Below are positions 56,026 through 64,000 of a stretch of DNA of 64,000 nucleotides, piece by piece; the first letter of the stretch is position 1, and the number at the start of each line of letters is the position of its first letter. The notes beneath the pieces are model-generated. The model was not told where the DNA came from. It was given only the letters and a program-made list of their open reading frames with translations, and searched no databases. The stretch spans positions 1,353,698 through 1,417,697 of the forward strand of contig NC_020054.1 in assembly GCF_000331105.1 (NCBI RefSeq), read 5' to 3'. The position numbers were made by a program, and so were the translations under genes. The DNA comes from Fibrella aestuarina BUZ 2. GTDB taxonomy: Bacteria > Bacteroidota > Bacteroidia > Cytophagales > Spirosomataceae.

Positions 56026-57081
56026 ATGATTCAACCCATTCAGGTTGCACAGTTTACCATTTCCCCACAGCACCGGCCGTTTGTGATTGCCGAAATGTCG
56101 GGAAACCATAATCAGTCGCTCGACCGGGCCTTGGCGTTGGTCGATGCGGCGGCGGCGGCCGGGGCGCACGCGCTCAAGCTCCAAACCTACACGCCCGATA
56201 CCATTACCTTCAACGGACAGTCTGACGAGTTTTTCATCCGCGACAATCAATCGCTGTGGGCCGATAAGAACCTCTACACGCTCTATAAAGAGGCCTACAC
56301 CCCCTGGGAGTGGCACGGGCCTATCTTCGAGCGGGCCAAGCAGCATGGCATGGTGGCGTTCAGTTCGCCGTTTGATACCACCGCCGTCGATTTTCTGGAG
56401 TCGCTGAACGTCCCGCTCTACAAGATCGCGTCGTTTGAGAACACCGACCATATTCTGCTGAAGAAAGTGGCCCAGACGGGCAAGCCAATCATCATGAGTA
56501 CGGGCGTGGCCACGGTGGCCGATCTGGCCGAATCGGTGAAGGTGCTACGCGATAACGGCTGCCGCGACCTGATTCTGCTGAAATGCACGAGCACGTACCC
56601 AGCCACGCCCGAAACGACCAACCTGCTCACGATTCCGCACATGAGCGCCCTTTTCGACGTACCTGTGGGCCTTTCCGACCATACGATGGGCATCGGGGCA
56701 GCCGTGGCGGCGACGGCGCTGGGCGCGGTGGTGGTTGAAAAACACTTCACCCTGCGCCGCGCTGATGGCGGCGTTGATTCGGCCTTTTCGCTGGAACCGG
56801 AGGAGCTGAAAAGTCTGGTCGTGGAGTCGGAGCGGGCGTTTCTGGCGATGGGTCAGGTGAGCTACACACCCACACCGAAGGAGCAAAAAAGCCTGCAATT
56901 CAAGCGGTCGTTGTATGTGGTGCGCGACATGGCGGTGGGCGAGGCCTTCACGGCCGAAAACGTGCGGAGCATCCGCCCGGCCAACGGCCTGCACACCCGC
57001 CACTACGACGAAGTACTGACCAAAACCGCCGCTCAACCCATCAAGGCGGGCACCGCCCTTACCTGGGAATTGACTAACTGA
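56026..57081 (+). CDS. pseI: Pseudaminic acid synthase
   Basis: 351 residues. It condenses the hydrolysed diacetamido sugar with phosphoenolpyruvate. The N-terminal NeuB-type TIM barrel begins RPFVIAEMSGNHNQSLDRA and has ALKLQTYTPDTITF and CTSTYPATPE. VGLSDHTMGIGAAVAATALGAVVVEKHFTL is the metal/PEP region. The C-terminal SAF antifreeze-like domain has FKRSLYVVRDMAVGE. PseI-type GNHNQ distinguishes it reasonably from sialic and legionaminic synthases. Its stop overlaps the next inverted repeat by one base. Confidence 0.94.
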   Translation: MIQPIQVAQFTISPQHRPFVIAEMSGNHNQSLDRALALVDAAAAAGAHALKLQTYTPDTITFNGQSDEFFIRDNQSLWADKNLYTLYKEAYTPWEWHGPIFERAKQHGMVAFSSPFDTTAVDFLESLNVPLYKIASFENTDHILLKKVAQTGKPIIMSTGVATVADLAESVKVLRDNGCRDLILLKCTSTYPATPETTNLLTIPHMSALFDVPVGLSDHTMGIGAAVAATALGAVVVEKHFTLRRADGGVDSAFSLEPEELKSLVVESERAFLAMGQVSYTPTPKEQKSLQFKRSLYVVRDMAVGEAFTAENVRSIRPANGLHTRHYDEVLTKTAAQPIKAGTALTWELTN

Positions 57082-57219
57082 TGGAACGCGGATGAAGCGG
57101 ATTTTGGGGATGATTGCGGATTTTTGATTAGTCTGGAGCGGCCCGCATTGGCGAGAAAGCTGACACAACTCATCAAAAATCCGCGATCATCCCCAAAATC
57201 CGCTTCATCCGCGTTCCAT
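57081..57219. repeat. 48-bp inverted repeat between pseI and the flippase gene
   Basis: 57081-57128 pairs with 57172-57219 at 47 of 48 positions around a 43-base loop. The outer ends read ATGGAACGCGGATGAAGCGG, a word recognised from scattered repeats in many bacteria. It starts in the pseI stop codon and ends 7 bases before the flippase ATG. Confidence 0.95.
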
Positions 57220-57226
57220 ACACCCA

Positions 57227-58717
57227 ATGAGTTCCATCCAAAAACAAACCATTCAGGGAACGGCCTTTTCGTATGTTGGTATTGTCATCGGCTTTCTGAC
57301 AACGGGCTTGCTGTTGCCTAACCTGTTGGGCAAAGATCAGAACGGGCTTATTCAGCTTCTGAGCAGCCTGGCGATCATCCTGACGCAGTTTGCTAACCTG
57401 GGCATCAACGGGGCGGGCGGGCGCTATTTCCCCTATTTCCGTAACTACGAGCGCGGGCATGGCGGCTTTCTGCTGTTGGCCGTGGGTACGTCGCTGCTGG
57501 GCTTTCTGGGCTGTGCTGTGGCGCTGTGGGTCTTCCGGCCCTGGGTTATCGCCGAAAATCAGGCCAAGTCGGCCTTGTTTGTGCAGCACTACTACCTGCT
57601 GCTGCCGCTCACATTTTTTACGCTCTTTTTCAACCTGTTCGACACCTATGCCCGCCTGCTTTACGACAGCGTGACGGGTACGTTCCTGAAAGACGTAGGG
57701 CAACGGGTGTTTTTCCTGTTGGCGGTGCTGGCGCACTGGTTTGGCTGGATCGACTTCTACACCATGCTGTGGGGCTGGCTCGGGTCGTACCTGATTCCGC
57801 TGGGACTGATGATCGCCAGTGTCGTGCGCAACGGCCATTTTACGCTCAACCCAACGTACCTGAACCTGCCGCCGGGGCTGGCCGTTTCGCTGTATCGCTA
57901 CGCCGGCCTGACGCTCTTTGCGGGGTTGTCGTCGCAGGTGATCCTGCACATCGACAAGGCGCTGGTTAACAATTCGCTGGGGCTGAGTAGCACGGGCGTG
58001 TATGGCACGGCGGCCAACTTCGGATCGGTCATTGCTGCCCCGGCCATGATGCTCTATAAAGTGTCTGGTGTGGTGATTGCCGATGCTTGGAAAAACAACG
58101 ATCTGGCCAAAATCCGGAGCGTGTACGCCAAAAGCTGCCTCAGCCAACTGTTGATCGGCTGTCTGGTGTTTGTGGGAATCGCGGCCAATCTGCCGAGTGT
58201 ATTTCGTTTTCTACCCAAAGGCTACGAGGCCGGGTATTATGTCATTCTCTGGATCGGCCTGGGTAAGTTGTTCGACATGGCAACGGGCGTCAACGGGACC
58301 ATCCTGAACACCTCCCGTTTTTACGTCTGGGATTCGCTCTTCAACCTGCTGATGGTGGTGCTAACCATTGTGCTGACGCCCATGCTCATCCGGCAATACG
58401 GGCTCAACGGCGCGGCGATTGGCGCGGCGCTCACGACGGGTCTGTTCAACCTGTCGCGGACCCTGTTTGTGTGGTATAAGTTTGGATTGCAGCCGTTTAC
58501 CTGGCGCAATGCGGCCGTTATCGGTGTCGGTGGCCTGGTGTGGCTGATCGCTGCCTGGCCCGCCTACCCGACAGGTACGTTGGTAGCCGTCATCCTCGAT
58601 GTGACCCTGCGATCGGTGGGCATTGTGGCGGCTTACGTGGGCCTTATCTTCGCGCTCCGAATCTACCCCGATCTGAACGGGATGCTGGCTCAGGGAGTGG
58701 CAAGGTTTCGTCGCTAA
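57227..58717 (+). CDS. Wzx-type polysaccharide flippase
   Basis: 496 residues with about 12-14 membrane segments and almost no soluble domain. The N-terminus IQGTAFSYVGIVIGFLTTGLLLPNLLGKDQNGLIQLL is typical of oligosaccharide flippases of the MOP superfamily. The middle segment ILHIDKALVNNSLGLSSTGVYGTAA is also a family feature. It probably flips lipid-linked glycan units built by the downstream glycosyltransferases. The 45-base gap to the GT4 gene suggests one transcript. Confidence 0.88.
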   Translation: MSSIQKQTIQGTAFSYVGIVIGFLTTGLLLPNLLGKDQNGLIQLLSSLAIILTQFANLGINGAGGRYFPYFRNYERGHGGFLLLAVGTSLLGFLGCAVALWVFRPWVIAENQAKSALFVQHYYLLLPLTFFTLFFNLFDTYARLLYDSVTGTFLKDVGQRVFFLLAVLAHWFGWIDFYTMLWGWLGSYLIPLGLMIASVVRNGHFTLNPTYLNLPPGLAVSLYRYAGLTLFAGLSSQVILHIDKALVNNSLGLSSTGVYGTAANFGSVIAAPAMMLYKVSGVVIADAWKNNDLAKIRSVYAKSCLSQLLIGCLVFVGIAANLPSVFRFLPKGYEAGYYVILWIGLGKLFDMATGVNGTILNTSRFYVWDSLFNLLMVVLTIVLTPMLIRQYGLNGAAIGAALTTGLFNLSRTLFVWYKFGLQPFTWRNAAVIGVGGLVWLIAAWPAYPTGTLVAVILDVTLRSVGIVAAYVGLIFALRIYPDLNGMLAQGVARFRR

Positions 58718-58762
58718 TGACAGAAGTCGACTACTCACTGCCCGACAACTAATGATCTATTC

Positions 58763-60052
58763 ATGCGCGTCGTTCATCTGAATACATACCATACCACGGG
58801 CGGCGCGGCCGTAGCGGCGGGGCGACTCAACCGGGCCCTGAACCGGTTTGGCGTCGATAGTACGCTGCTGGTGCAAGAAGCCACGTACCCAGACGCCAAC
58901 GTCGACGCGCTGGCGACCAGTTTTCTGGCGCAGAAGATGGCCTTTGCCCGCTTTGGGGCCGAGCGGCTGGCGTTTCTGCCCTACGAGAAAGACAAATCGG
59001 TGCGGTTTCAATTCTCGCCGGCCGTGACGGGCGTCGACCTGACGTTCAACTCCGTGATCCGGCAGGCCGATGTGTTGCACCTGCACTGGGTCAACTTTGG
59101 GTTTTTCTCGGTCGAAGGGCTGGGTAGCCTGATGCGCCTGGACAAGCCCGTTGTCTGGACCATGCACGACATGTGGGCCTTCACGGGTGGCTGCCACCAC
59201 AGCGGGACCTGCGAGAACTACCAGCGGTCGTGCGGCAATTGTGTCCCGTTCCTGCGTCGGCCCGGCCCCAACGACCTGAGCCACTCGGTTTGGCAGCGTA
59301 AGCAAAAGGCCTACGAAGCCGCTCACCTGGTGCCGGTCGGTTGCAGCGAATGGCTCGCCAACCGCGCCCGTAAAAGCGGGCTATTTCGGCCGTTTTCGGT
59401 ATTGACTATTCCCAATCCAATCGATACGGAGCTTTTTCGGCCGATCGACAAGGCGGCGGCGCGGCAGGCACTGGGTTTGCCTACCAACCGGCGGCTGATT
59501 CTGTTTGCAGCGGCGAAAGTGAGCACCGTCGGGAAAGGGTTTCGGTATTTCGAACAAGCGTTGCACCAACTTCATGCTCAGCTTGAGAACCCCCGCGAGG
59601 TCGAACTGCTGATCTTCGGCGCGGGCGATAAGGGCCTGCTGCACGAGTTGCCGTTTCAATACCATTTCCTCGGCCCGCTGTCAGACATGCAGCAGATTAG
59701 TTACGCCTATAACGCCGCCGATATGTTCGTGATCCCGTCGCTGGCCGAGAACCTGCCCAACACGATTATGGAGGCTATGGCTTGTGGCACGCCCGCCGTG
59801 GGGTTTACGGTAGGCGGTATTCCCGAAATGATCCAGCACCGGGAGTCGGGTTATCTGGCGCAGTACAAATCGGCCGACGACCTGAGCGCGGGCATGCAGT
59901 GGCTGCTGGACCTACCACCCAACGACTACGCCGCCATCGCGCACGCCGCCCGGCAGCACGTGCTGGCGCATTATGATGAAGCCATTGTAGCCGAACAATA
60001 CGCCAGCCTCTACGAATCGTTGGTGGGTGGCCGTGATTTACCGCTTCTGTAG
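58763..60052 (+). CDS. GT4-family glycosyltransferase
   Basis: 429 residues, GT-B fold. The N-terminal domain opens with HLNTYHTTGGAAVAAGRLNRAL and has WTMHDMWAFTGGCHHSGTCENY and SCGNC, a cysteine-rich block seen in colanic/exopolysaccharide GT4 enzymes. The EX7E motif is in ENLPNTIMEAMACGTPAVGF (about 329-348). It adds a sugar to a nascent surface glycan; donor and acceptor are not determinable. Followed after the stop by a perfect 11-bp hairpin. Confidence 0.9.
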   Translation: MRVVHLNTYHTTGGAAVAAGRLNRALNRFGVDSTLLVQEATYPDANVDALATSFLAQKMAFARFGAERLAFLPYEKDKSVRFQFSPAVTGVDLTFNSVIRQADVLHLHWVNFGFFSVEGLGSLMRLDKPVVWTMHDMWAFTGGCHHSGTCENYQRSCGNCVPFLRRPGPNDLSHSVWQRKQKAYEAAHLVPVGCSEWLANRARKSGLFRPFSVLTIPNPIDTELFRPIDKAAARQALGLPTNRRLILFAAAKVSTVGKGFRYFEQALHQLHAQLENPREVELLIFGAGDKGLLHELPFQYHFLGPLSDMQQISYAYNAADMFVIPSLAENLPNTIMEAMACGTPAVGFTVGGIPEMIQHRESGYLAQYKSADDLSAGMQWLLDLPPNDYAAIAHAARQHVLAHYDEAIVAEQYASLYESLVGGRDLPLL

Positions 60053-60053
60053 G

Positions 60054-60093
60054 CATCGGTAAGCGGGCGCATTCATTCACCTGCTTACCGATG
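60054..60093. repeat. 11-bp inverted repeat after the GT4 gene
   Basis: CATCGGTAAGC (60054-60064) is exactly complementary to 60083-60093, with an 18-base loop and no T-run. It may stabilise mRNA ends; it is shorter than the long inverted-repeat family. Confidence 0.7.
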
Positions 60094-60118
60094 GTGCCAA
60101 TCGCTTTATTCGTCGACC

Positions 60119-60862
60119 ATGATTTCCATCATCACCATCACCTACAACGCCGGGCCGTTTCTGGAGCGTACCATCAAAAGTATCGCGGGGCAGGAGGGGT
60201 GCGTGCTGGGCGTCGATTACGAATACATCCTGGTTGATGGGGCGTCGCCGGACGATACACTCAATATCGTCCGGCGCTACGAAGGCCACCTTTCGCAGTG
60301 GATATCCGAGCCCGATCGGGGGCTTTATGACGCGATGAACAAAGGGCAGGCCCTGGCGACGGGGGAGTTTGTCTGGTTCATGAATGCGGGCGACGAACTC
60401 TACGACGAGCAGACGCTTCAGGCGCTGTTGACGTATATGCAGCGCAATCCGGCCTGTGACGTCTACTACAGCGATGCCCTGTTTGTTCGCGACGATGGCT
60501 CGCCGGTGGGGCTACGTAGCGAGGTAACGCCCCATCGGCTACCCACCGAACTGCGCTGGCAGGATATGGCACTGGGCATGAAGGTGAGCCATCAGGCATT
60601 TGTGGCCCGGCGGACCATCGCGCCAACGTACCCAATCGACAACCTCAGCGCCGATCTGGACTGGGAAATCCGCTGCCTGAAAGCGGCCCGCCGGGTTGGG
60701 TACGTGCCGTTTGCGTTGTGCCGTTACCTCGTGGGCGGATTGTCGGTGCAGAAGCATCGGCAGTCGCTCATCGACCGGTTCAAGGTGCTGACCTGGCATT
60801 TTGGCTTGCTGCCCACCCTCTGGAACCACGCCAAAATTGTGTGGCGGGCAGCCGTGAAATGA
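60119..60862 (+). CDS. GT2-family glycosyltransferase
   Basis: 247 residues, GT-A fold. Motifs: ISIITITYNAGPFLERTIKSI (1-22), YEYILVDGASPDDT (the first Asp region), ISEPDRGLYDAMNKG and WFMNAGDELYDE, where NAGD stands at the DxD position. The pattern matches colanic-acid-type WcaA/WcaE relatives. It probably completes a glycan together with the GT4 enzyme. A 143-base gap follows, in which I see no confident promoter. Confidence 0.9.
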   Translation: MISIITITYNAGPFLERTIKSIAGQEGCVLGVDYEYILVDGASPDDTLNIVRRYEGHLSQWISEPDRGLYDAMNKGQALATGEFVWFMNAGDELYDEQTLQALLTYMQRNPACDVYYSDALFVRDDGSPVGLRSEVTPHRLPTELRWQDMALGMKVSHQAFVARRTIAPTYPIDNLSADLDWEIRCLKAARRVGYVPFALCRYLVGGLSVQKHRQSLIDRFKVLTWHFGLLPTLWNHAKIVWRAAVK

Positions 60863-61005
60863 AGCCGAAGCCGTCAGGGTATTCATCCCATTTTTAGCCG
60901 GGTTCGTCCCATTTATTCATTCGGTCTGTGCGTGTTCGGTACACTTGCTACAGGAAACTGCTGTGCCGCAGCGTAACTGGAAACTAACTTCTTACCAGCC
61001 GAGTC

Positions 61006-63441
61006 ATGATTGGGAGCTACATCAAAACCGCGACACGCAACTTGCTGCGCAACAAGCTGTTCTCGACCATCAACATTGTGGGCCTGTCCATCAGCATGTC
61101 CGTGGGATTATTGCTGATTGCGTTTGTGCTCGACCTGCGTTCGTACGACAGGTTTCACCAGAACGGCGAGCGGATTTACCGCGTCACCAGCGTGCTGTCG
61201 GCCAATAAGCAGCAAAGCCGGTCGGGCGATACGTATGCGTCTGCCTCCTTAAAGGCCGGCAAGCTGATCCGGGAGCGCGTGACGGGTATCGACCGGCATG
61301 CCGGTGCGGAGGTGACCATTATGCACGACTTTGCGCAGGATGCGAACGTGGGCGGCCAGACGCTTCCCATCAAAGGCTACTGGGCGGAATCGTCGCTGTT
61401 CAAGGTGTTCACCTTCCCGCTGCTGGAAGGCAATCCCGACCGGGCCCTGCGCGATCCGTACTCGATCGTGCTCACCCAGACGGCCGCCCGGAAGCTCTTT
61501 GGCGATGAACCTGCCCTTGGCAAGACGGTCAAGATCGACACTCTTGACTACCAGGTGACCGGCGTGATGAACGACGTGCCGTTTTTTTCGCACATCGATT
61601 TTGAAGCGCTGGTCTCGCTATCGACGTTCGAGCAACTAAACCGGAACGACCCGACGTTCGACAGCTGGACTAACATTGGGTTGACGTACGTGTATGCCCT
61701 GCTGCCGGAAAACGCTAACCTCATGGCTATTCAGGCGCAGCTCGATGCCATAGCCAGGGAGGAAAACCGCGCCGACAAAAGCGCGTTGATTCACCTCGAA
61801 CTGCTTCCCCTGTATGACATCGTGGTGGGTAATGAACTCCGGGATATGCGGGGGGCGGTGCGCCGTCATATGCCGCCGGCCATGCTCTGGCTGTTGAGTG
61901 GGCTGGCGCTCGTCGTGATCCTGTCGGCCTGTTTCAACTACACCAACCTCTCCATAGCCCGGGCCATGCGGCGCTTTAAAGAAATAGGCCTCCGCAAAGC
62001 GATTGGAGCCGGGCGGGGGCAGATCGGGCAGCAGTTTCTGGCCGAGGCAATCCTGGTCTCGCTCGTAGCCCTGCTACTTTCGTTCGTCATCTTTCTCCTA
62101 ATGCGGCCGCAGCTGATCAACCTGGCCCCGGAGATGCAGCGCACGGTGAAGCTCGAACTCACCCTGACGATGGTCATTGCCTTCATCGTCTTTTCGGTGA
62201 CGGTCGGTATTATGGCCGGGTTCGTACCCGCCCTGTTCCTGTCAAACATAGGCGCCGTTCAGGCGTTCCGGAATAGCTCGTTGGCCAACGGATCCAAACG
62301 CCTAACTCTCCGGCGCGCGCTGGTGGTGGTTCAATACACGGTCACCCTGATCTTCATCACCGCCACAGCCATCGGCTATGTGCAGTACAAAAATATATTG
62401 GCGTTTGATCTGGGGTTCAATACGGCAAACGTGCTGAATATCAATATGCAGGGTAACCCGCCGGAGGCGTTGCTCAAGGAACTGAGCGAGGTGCCGGAAG
62501 TGACCGCACTGTCCCGGTCGCTGATCATCACCAGCGTTGGCAATGCCTGGGGCGGATATATGACCTACGACGATTCGCGCGACTCGGCCCTGGTGCTGAC
62601 CAATAACGTCGACGAAAACTACCTGGCGTTGCATGACTACAAACTCATTGCCGGTAGCAATTTCAAAGCGCGACCCACCACAGCTGCTGCGGCTACTGAA
62701 GTGATCGTGAACCAGCAGGTGCTGAAACGATTCCACATTGGTGGCAACGACCCCGAGAAGGCCATCGGGAAATCGGTTACGTTCCGAAATAGGCAGGGCG
62801 CCCGCAGGATGACTATTATTGGTGTCATGAAGGATTTTCACTACGGCAAGGTCGATAACCTCATCGAGCCGGTCGCCTTCATGTTCTGGACGCCCGGCGA
62901 CAGGGCCATCCTCAATGTCAAGCTGCAAAGCACCGACATGCTGGCAACTATGGCCAAGATCGAGTCGATCTGGAAGACGATCGATCGGGTTCATCCGTTC
63001 CAGGCGAAATTCTATGATCAGGAGATTGAGGAGGCCTACAGCGACTTGTCGACCCTGATCAAGATTATCGGCTTTCTGTCGCTGCTTGCCATTTCGATTG
63101 CGTCGATGGGGTTGTTCGGCATGGTCGTTTTCACCACCGAAACCCGATTACGGGAAGTCAGTATCCGCAAGGTGATGGGGGCCAGCACGGCCAGCGTAGT
63201 GTACCTGCTAAGTCGGAATTTCCTGGTGCTGCTATCGCTGTCGGCGCTTGTGGCGCTACCCGTAACGTACCTGTTCTTCGAACGAATCGTGCTCACCCGC
63301 TTCCCGTATCATACGCCGGTGCGGCTCGCCGAATTGGTGGTGGGTCTGGCGGCGGTGGTGCTGATCGCCTGTGTCCTGATTGGCTCGCAGACGGTGAAGG
63401 CCGCCCGGAGCAACCCGGCCGAAATTCTGAAAGGCGACTAG
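61006..63441 (+). CDS. ABC transporter permease, two-lobed MacB/FtsX type
   Basis: 811 residues. It has the Bacteroidetes layout of two MacB-core/FtsX lobes: an N-terminal helix (NKLFSTINIVGLSISMSVGLLLIAFV), periplasmic domain about 50-275, FtsX-like helices (WLLSGLALVVILSACFNYTNL to about 450), a second periplasmic domain, and final helices (FLSLLAISIASMGLFGMVVF and ALPVTYLFFERIV). The motifs ARSMRRFKEIGLRKAIGA-like AMRRFKEIGLRKAIGAGRG and EVSIRKVMGAS mark the lobes. No ATPase gene is adjacent. Such permeases act in export or lipoprotein/antimicrobial handling. Confidence 0.85.
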   Translation: MIGSYIKTATRNLLRNKLFSTINIVGLSISMSVGLLLIAFVLDLRSYDRFHQNGERIYRVTSVLSANKQQSRSGDTYASASLKAGKLIRERVTGIDRHAGAEVTIMHDFAQDANVGGQTLPIKGYWAESSLFKVFTFPLLEGNPDRALRDPYSIVLTQTAARKLFGDEPALGKTVKIDTLDYQVTGVMNDVPFFSHIDFEALVSLSTFEQLNRNDPTFDSWTNIGLTYVYALLPENANLMAIQAQLDAIAREENRADKSALIHLELLPLYDIVVGNELRDMRGAVRRHMPPAMLWLLSGLALVVILSACFNYTNLSIARAMRRFKEIGLRKAIGAGRGQIGQQFLAEAILVSLVALLLSFVIFLLMRPQLINLAPEMQRTVKLELTLTMVIAFIVFSVTVGIMAGFVPALFLSNIGAVQAFRNSSLANGSKRLTLRRALVVVQYTVTLIFITATAIGYVQYKNILAFDLGFNTANVLNINMQGNPPEALLKELSEVPEVTALSRSLIITSVGNAWGGYMTYDDSRDSALVLTNNVDENYLALHDYKLIAGSNFKARPTTAAAATEVIVNQQVLKRFHIGGNDPEKAIGKSVTFRNRQGARRMTIIGVMKDFHYGKVDNLIEPVAFMFWTPGDRAILNVKLQSTDMLATMAKIESIWKTIDRVHPFQAKFYDQEIEEAYSDLSTLIKIIGFLSLLAISIASMGLFGMVVFTTETRLREVSIRKVMGASTASVVYLLSRNFLVLLSLSALVALPVTYLFFERIVLTRFPYHTPVRLAELVVGLAAVVLIACVLIGSQTVKAARSNPAEILKGD

Positions 63442-63460
63442 TCGCGTTGCCTATGTGGGG

Positions 63461-64000
63461 TTACCCCGTGATGCGAATACGGGCACCGCTGCTGTATTTC
63501 AACGTACCCAGCACCCGAGCCGCCTTCACCGATACGTTCTGACTGACCGTCACGACGTGGCCGGGATTCACGCAGATGCGCTCGCTCGCCACCGGCACGC
63601 GCCCCATCGACCAGGTATTGGCGTCGTTCCAGGGGCCGGAGCTGATGGTCTGGCAGGTATCCGAAAAGAGCGACACGGTGGGGAAGTTGTGCAGGAGCAA
63701 CGAATCCGATTTGGTCTGTGTCGTGCCAAACCAATCGACCAGCATGTCGCGGTAAAGCCGCCGGAAGTCGATCTGCATCTTCACGTCGAAGTTGTTGCCG
63801 TAGCTCGGAATCAGGTCCGACAGGTTTGGGTTCTGGCCGATGACTTGCCGCTTCATGGCGGTGCCAAACACAAACTGCGGCGCCGCCACGCCATGATCGG
63901 TACCAAACGAGGCGTTGGAGTTGGCCCGCCGCCCAAAGTCGGAAAACGTCATACCTACGACCCGGTCCTGCACGCCCTGCTGCCGGAGGTCTTCCTGAAA
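63461..64000 (-). CDS. DUF1501-family protein, C-terminal part, cut by window edge
   Basis: The frame is open to base 64000, so at least 180 residues of the C-terminal part are seen and the start is missing. FQEDLRQQGVQDRVVGMTFSDFGRR then SNASFGTDHG are the hallmark of the DUF1501 family, whose members are sulfatase-like and often exported. After NFDVKMQIDFRRLYRDMLVDWFG it carries a C-terminal extension (SSGPWNDANTWSMGRVPVAS, CVNPGHVVTVSQNVSV) that resembles G8-type beta-helix modules of T9SS-related surface proteins. It is convergent with the permease gene. Confidence 0.8.
   Translation of the reverse strand, partial: FQEDLRQQGVQDRVVGMTFSDFGRRANSNASFGTDHGVAAPQFVFGTAMKRQVIGQNPNLSDLIPSYGNNFDVKMQIDFRRLYRDMLVDWFGTTQTKSDSLLLHNFPTVSLFSDTCQTISSGPWNDANTWSMGRVPVASERICVNPGHVVTVSQNVSVKAARVLGTLKYSSGARIRITG

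Noticed and set aside
57173..58147. 324-residue minus-strand open frame
   Set aside because: Antisense to the flippase gene and the inverted repeat; His/Gln/Arg-rich shadow composition.

Overview
The window looks like a chromosomal segment of a Bacteroidetes bacterium of the order Cytophagales, most likely a Spirosoma/Fibrella-type genus. This is inferred from gene content, protein style and signals, not from a database search. The supporting signs are promoters of the TTG-N19-TAnnTTTG type, a type IX secretion sorting domain on a secreted enzyme, large two-lobed FtsX permeases, a DUF1501 protein, and the tRNA-tuf / tRNA-secE-nusG-rplKAJL-rpoBC order.

Layout. 1-1.7 kb: end of a small operon with an outer-membrane barrel. 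1.7-15.3 kb: the transcription/translation core, with tRNA-Tyr, -Gly and -Thr, tuf, tRNA-Trp, secE, nusG, four ribosomal proteins, rpoB and rpoC, closed by a perfect palindromic terminator. 15.3-25.3 kb: a hydroxyacid dehydrogenase with a GlxA-type regulator, a nucleotide-sugar epimerase, the potassium transporter Kup, a polytopic glycosyltransferase-like protein with an MBOAT acyltransferase, a DUF4142 protein and a flavin reductase-like protein. 25.3-27.8 kb: a duplicated lipoprotein/barrel pair. 27.8-30.4 kb: phenylalanine/tyrosine degradation (MarR regulator, phenylalanine hydroxylase, HPPD). 30.6-39.3 kb: a lipoprotein, an M20 amidohydrolase and a MoxR-type membrane island (RDD, SpoIIM-like, DUF4129, DUF4350, MoxR) in which the usual DUF58 gene is absent. 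39.5-47.3 kb: secreted and exported enzymes (sugar dehydrogenase with ricin modules, M28 peptidase, metallo-beta-lactamase-fold hydrolase), RidA and a DoxX protein. 47.4-60.9 kb: a complete pseudaminic acid pathway (pseB, C, F, G, H, I) interleaved with a DUF115/GT42-like candidate nonulosonate transferase, a membrane protein, an S74-chaperone surface protein, a flippase and two glycosyltransferases. 61-64 kb: an FtsX-type permease and the start of a DUF1501 protein cut by the window edge.

How the genes work together. The 47-61 kb block makes CMP-pseudaminic acid and appears to build, flip and attach a surface glycan. No flagellar gene is present in the window, so the target is probably a polysaccharide or surface glycoprotein. 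The phh-hpd block converts phenylalanine through tyrosine to homogentisate. The MoxR island probably assembles a membrane complex of unknown function.

The most unusual signals are not genes. At least nine long inverted repeats (arms of about 19-54 bp) sit at gene boundaries, some swallowing the stop codons on both sides. Another of 90 bp is inserted in frame inside a membrane protein gene. Separately, the heptamer GGTACGT/ACGTACC occurs roughly 70 times by eye, about nine times the chance level.
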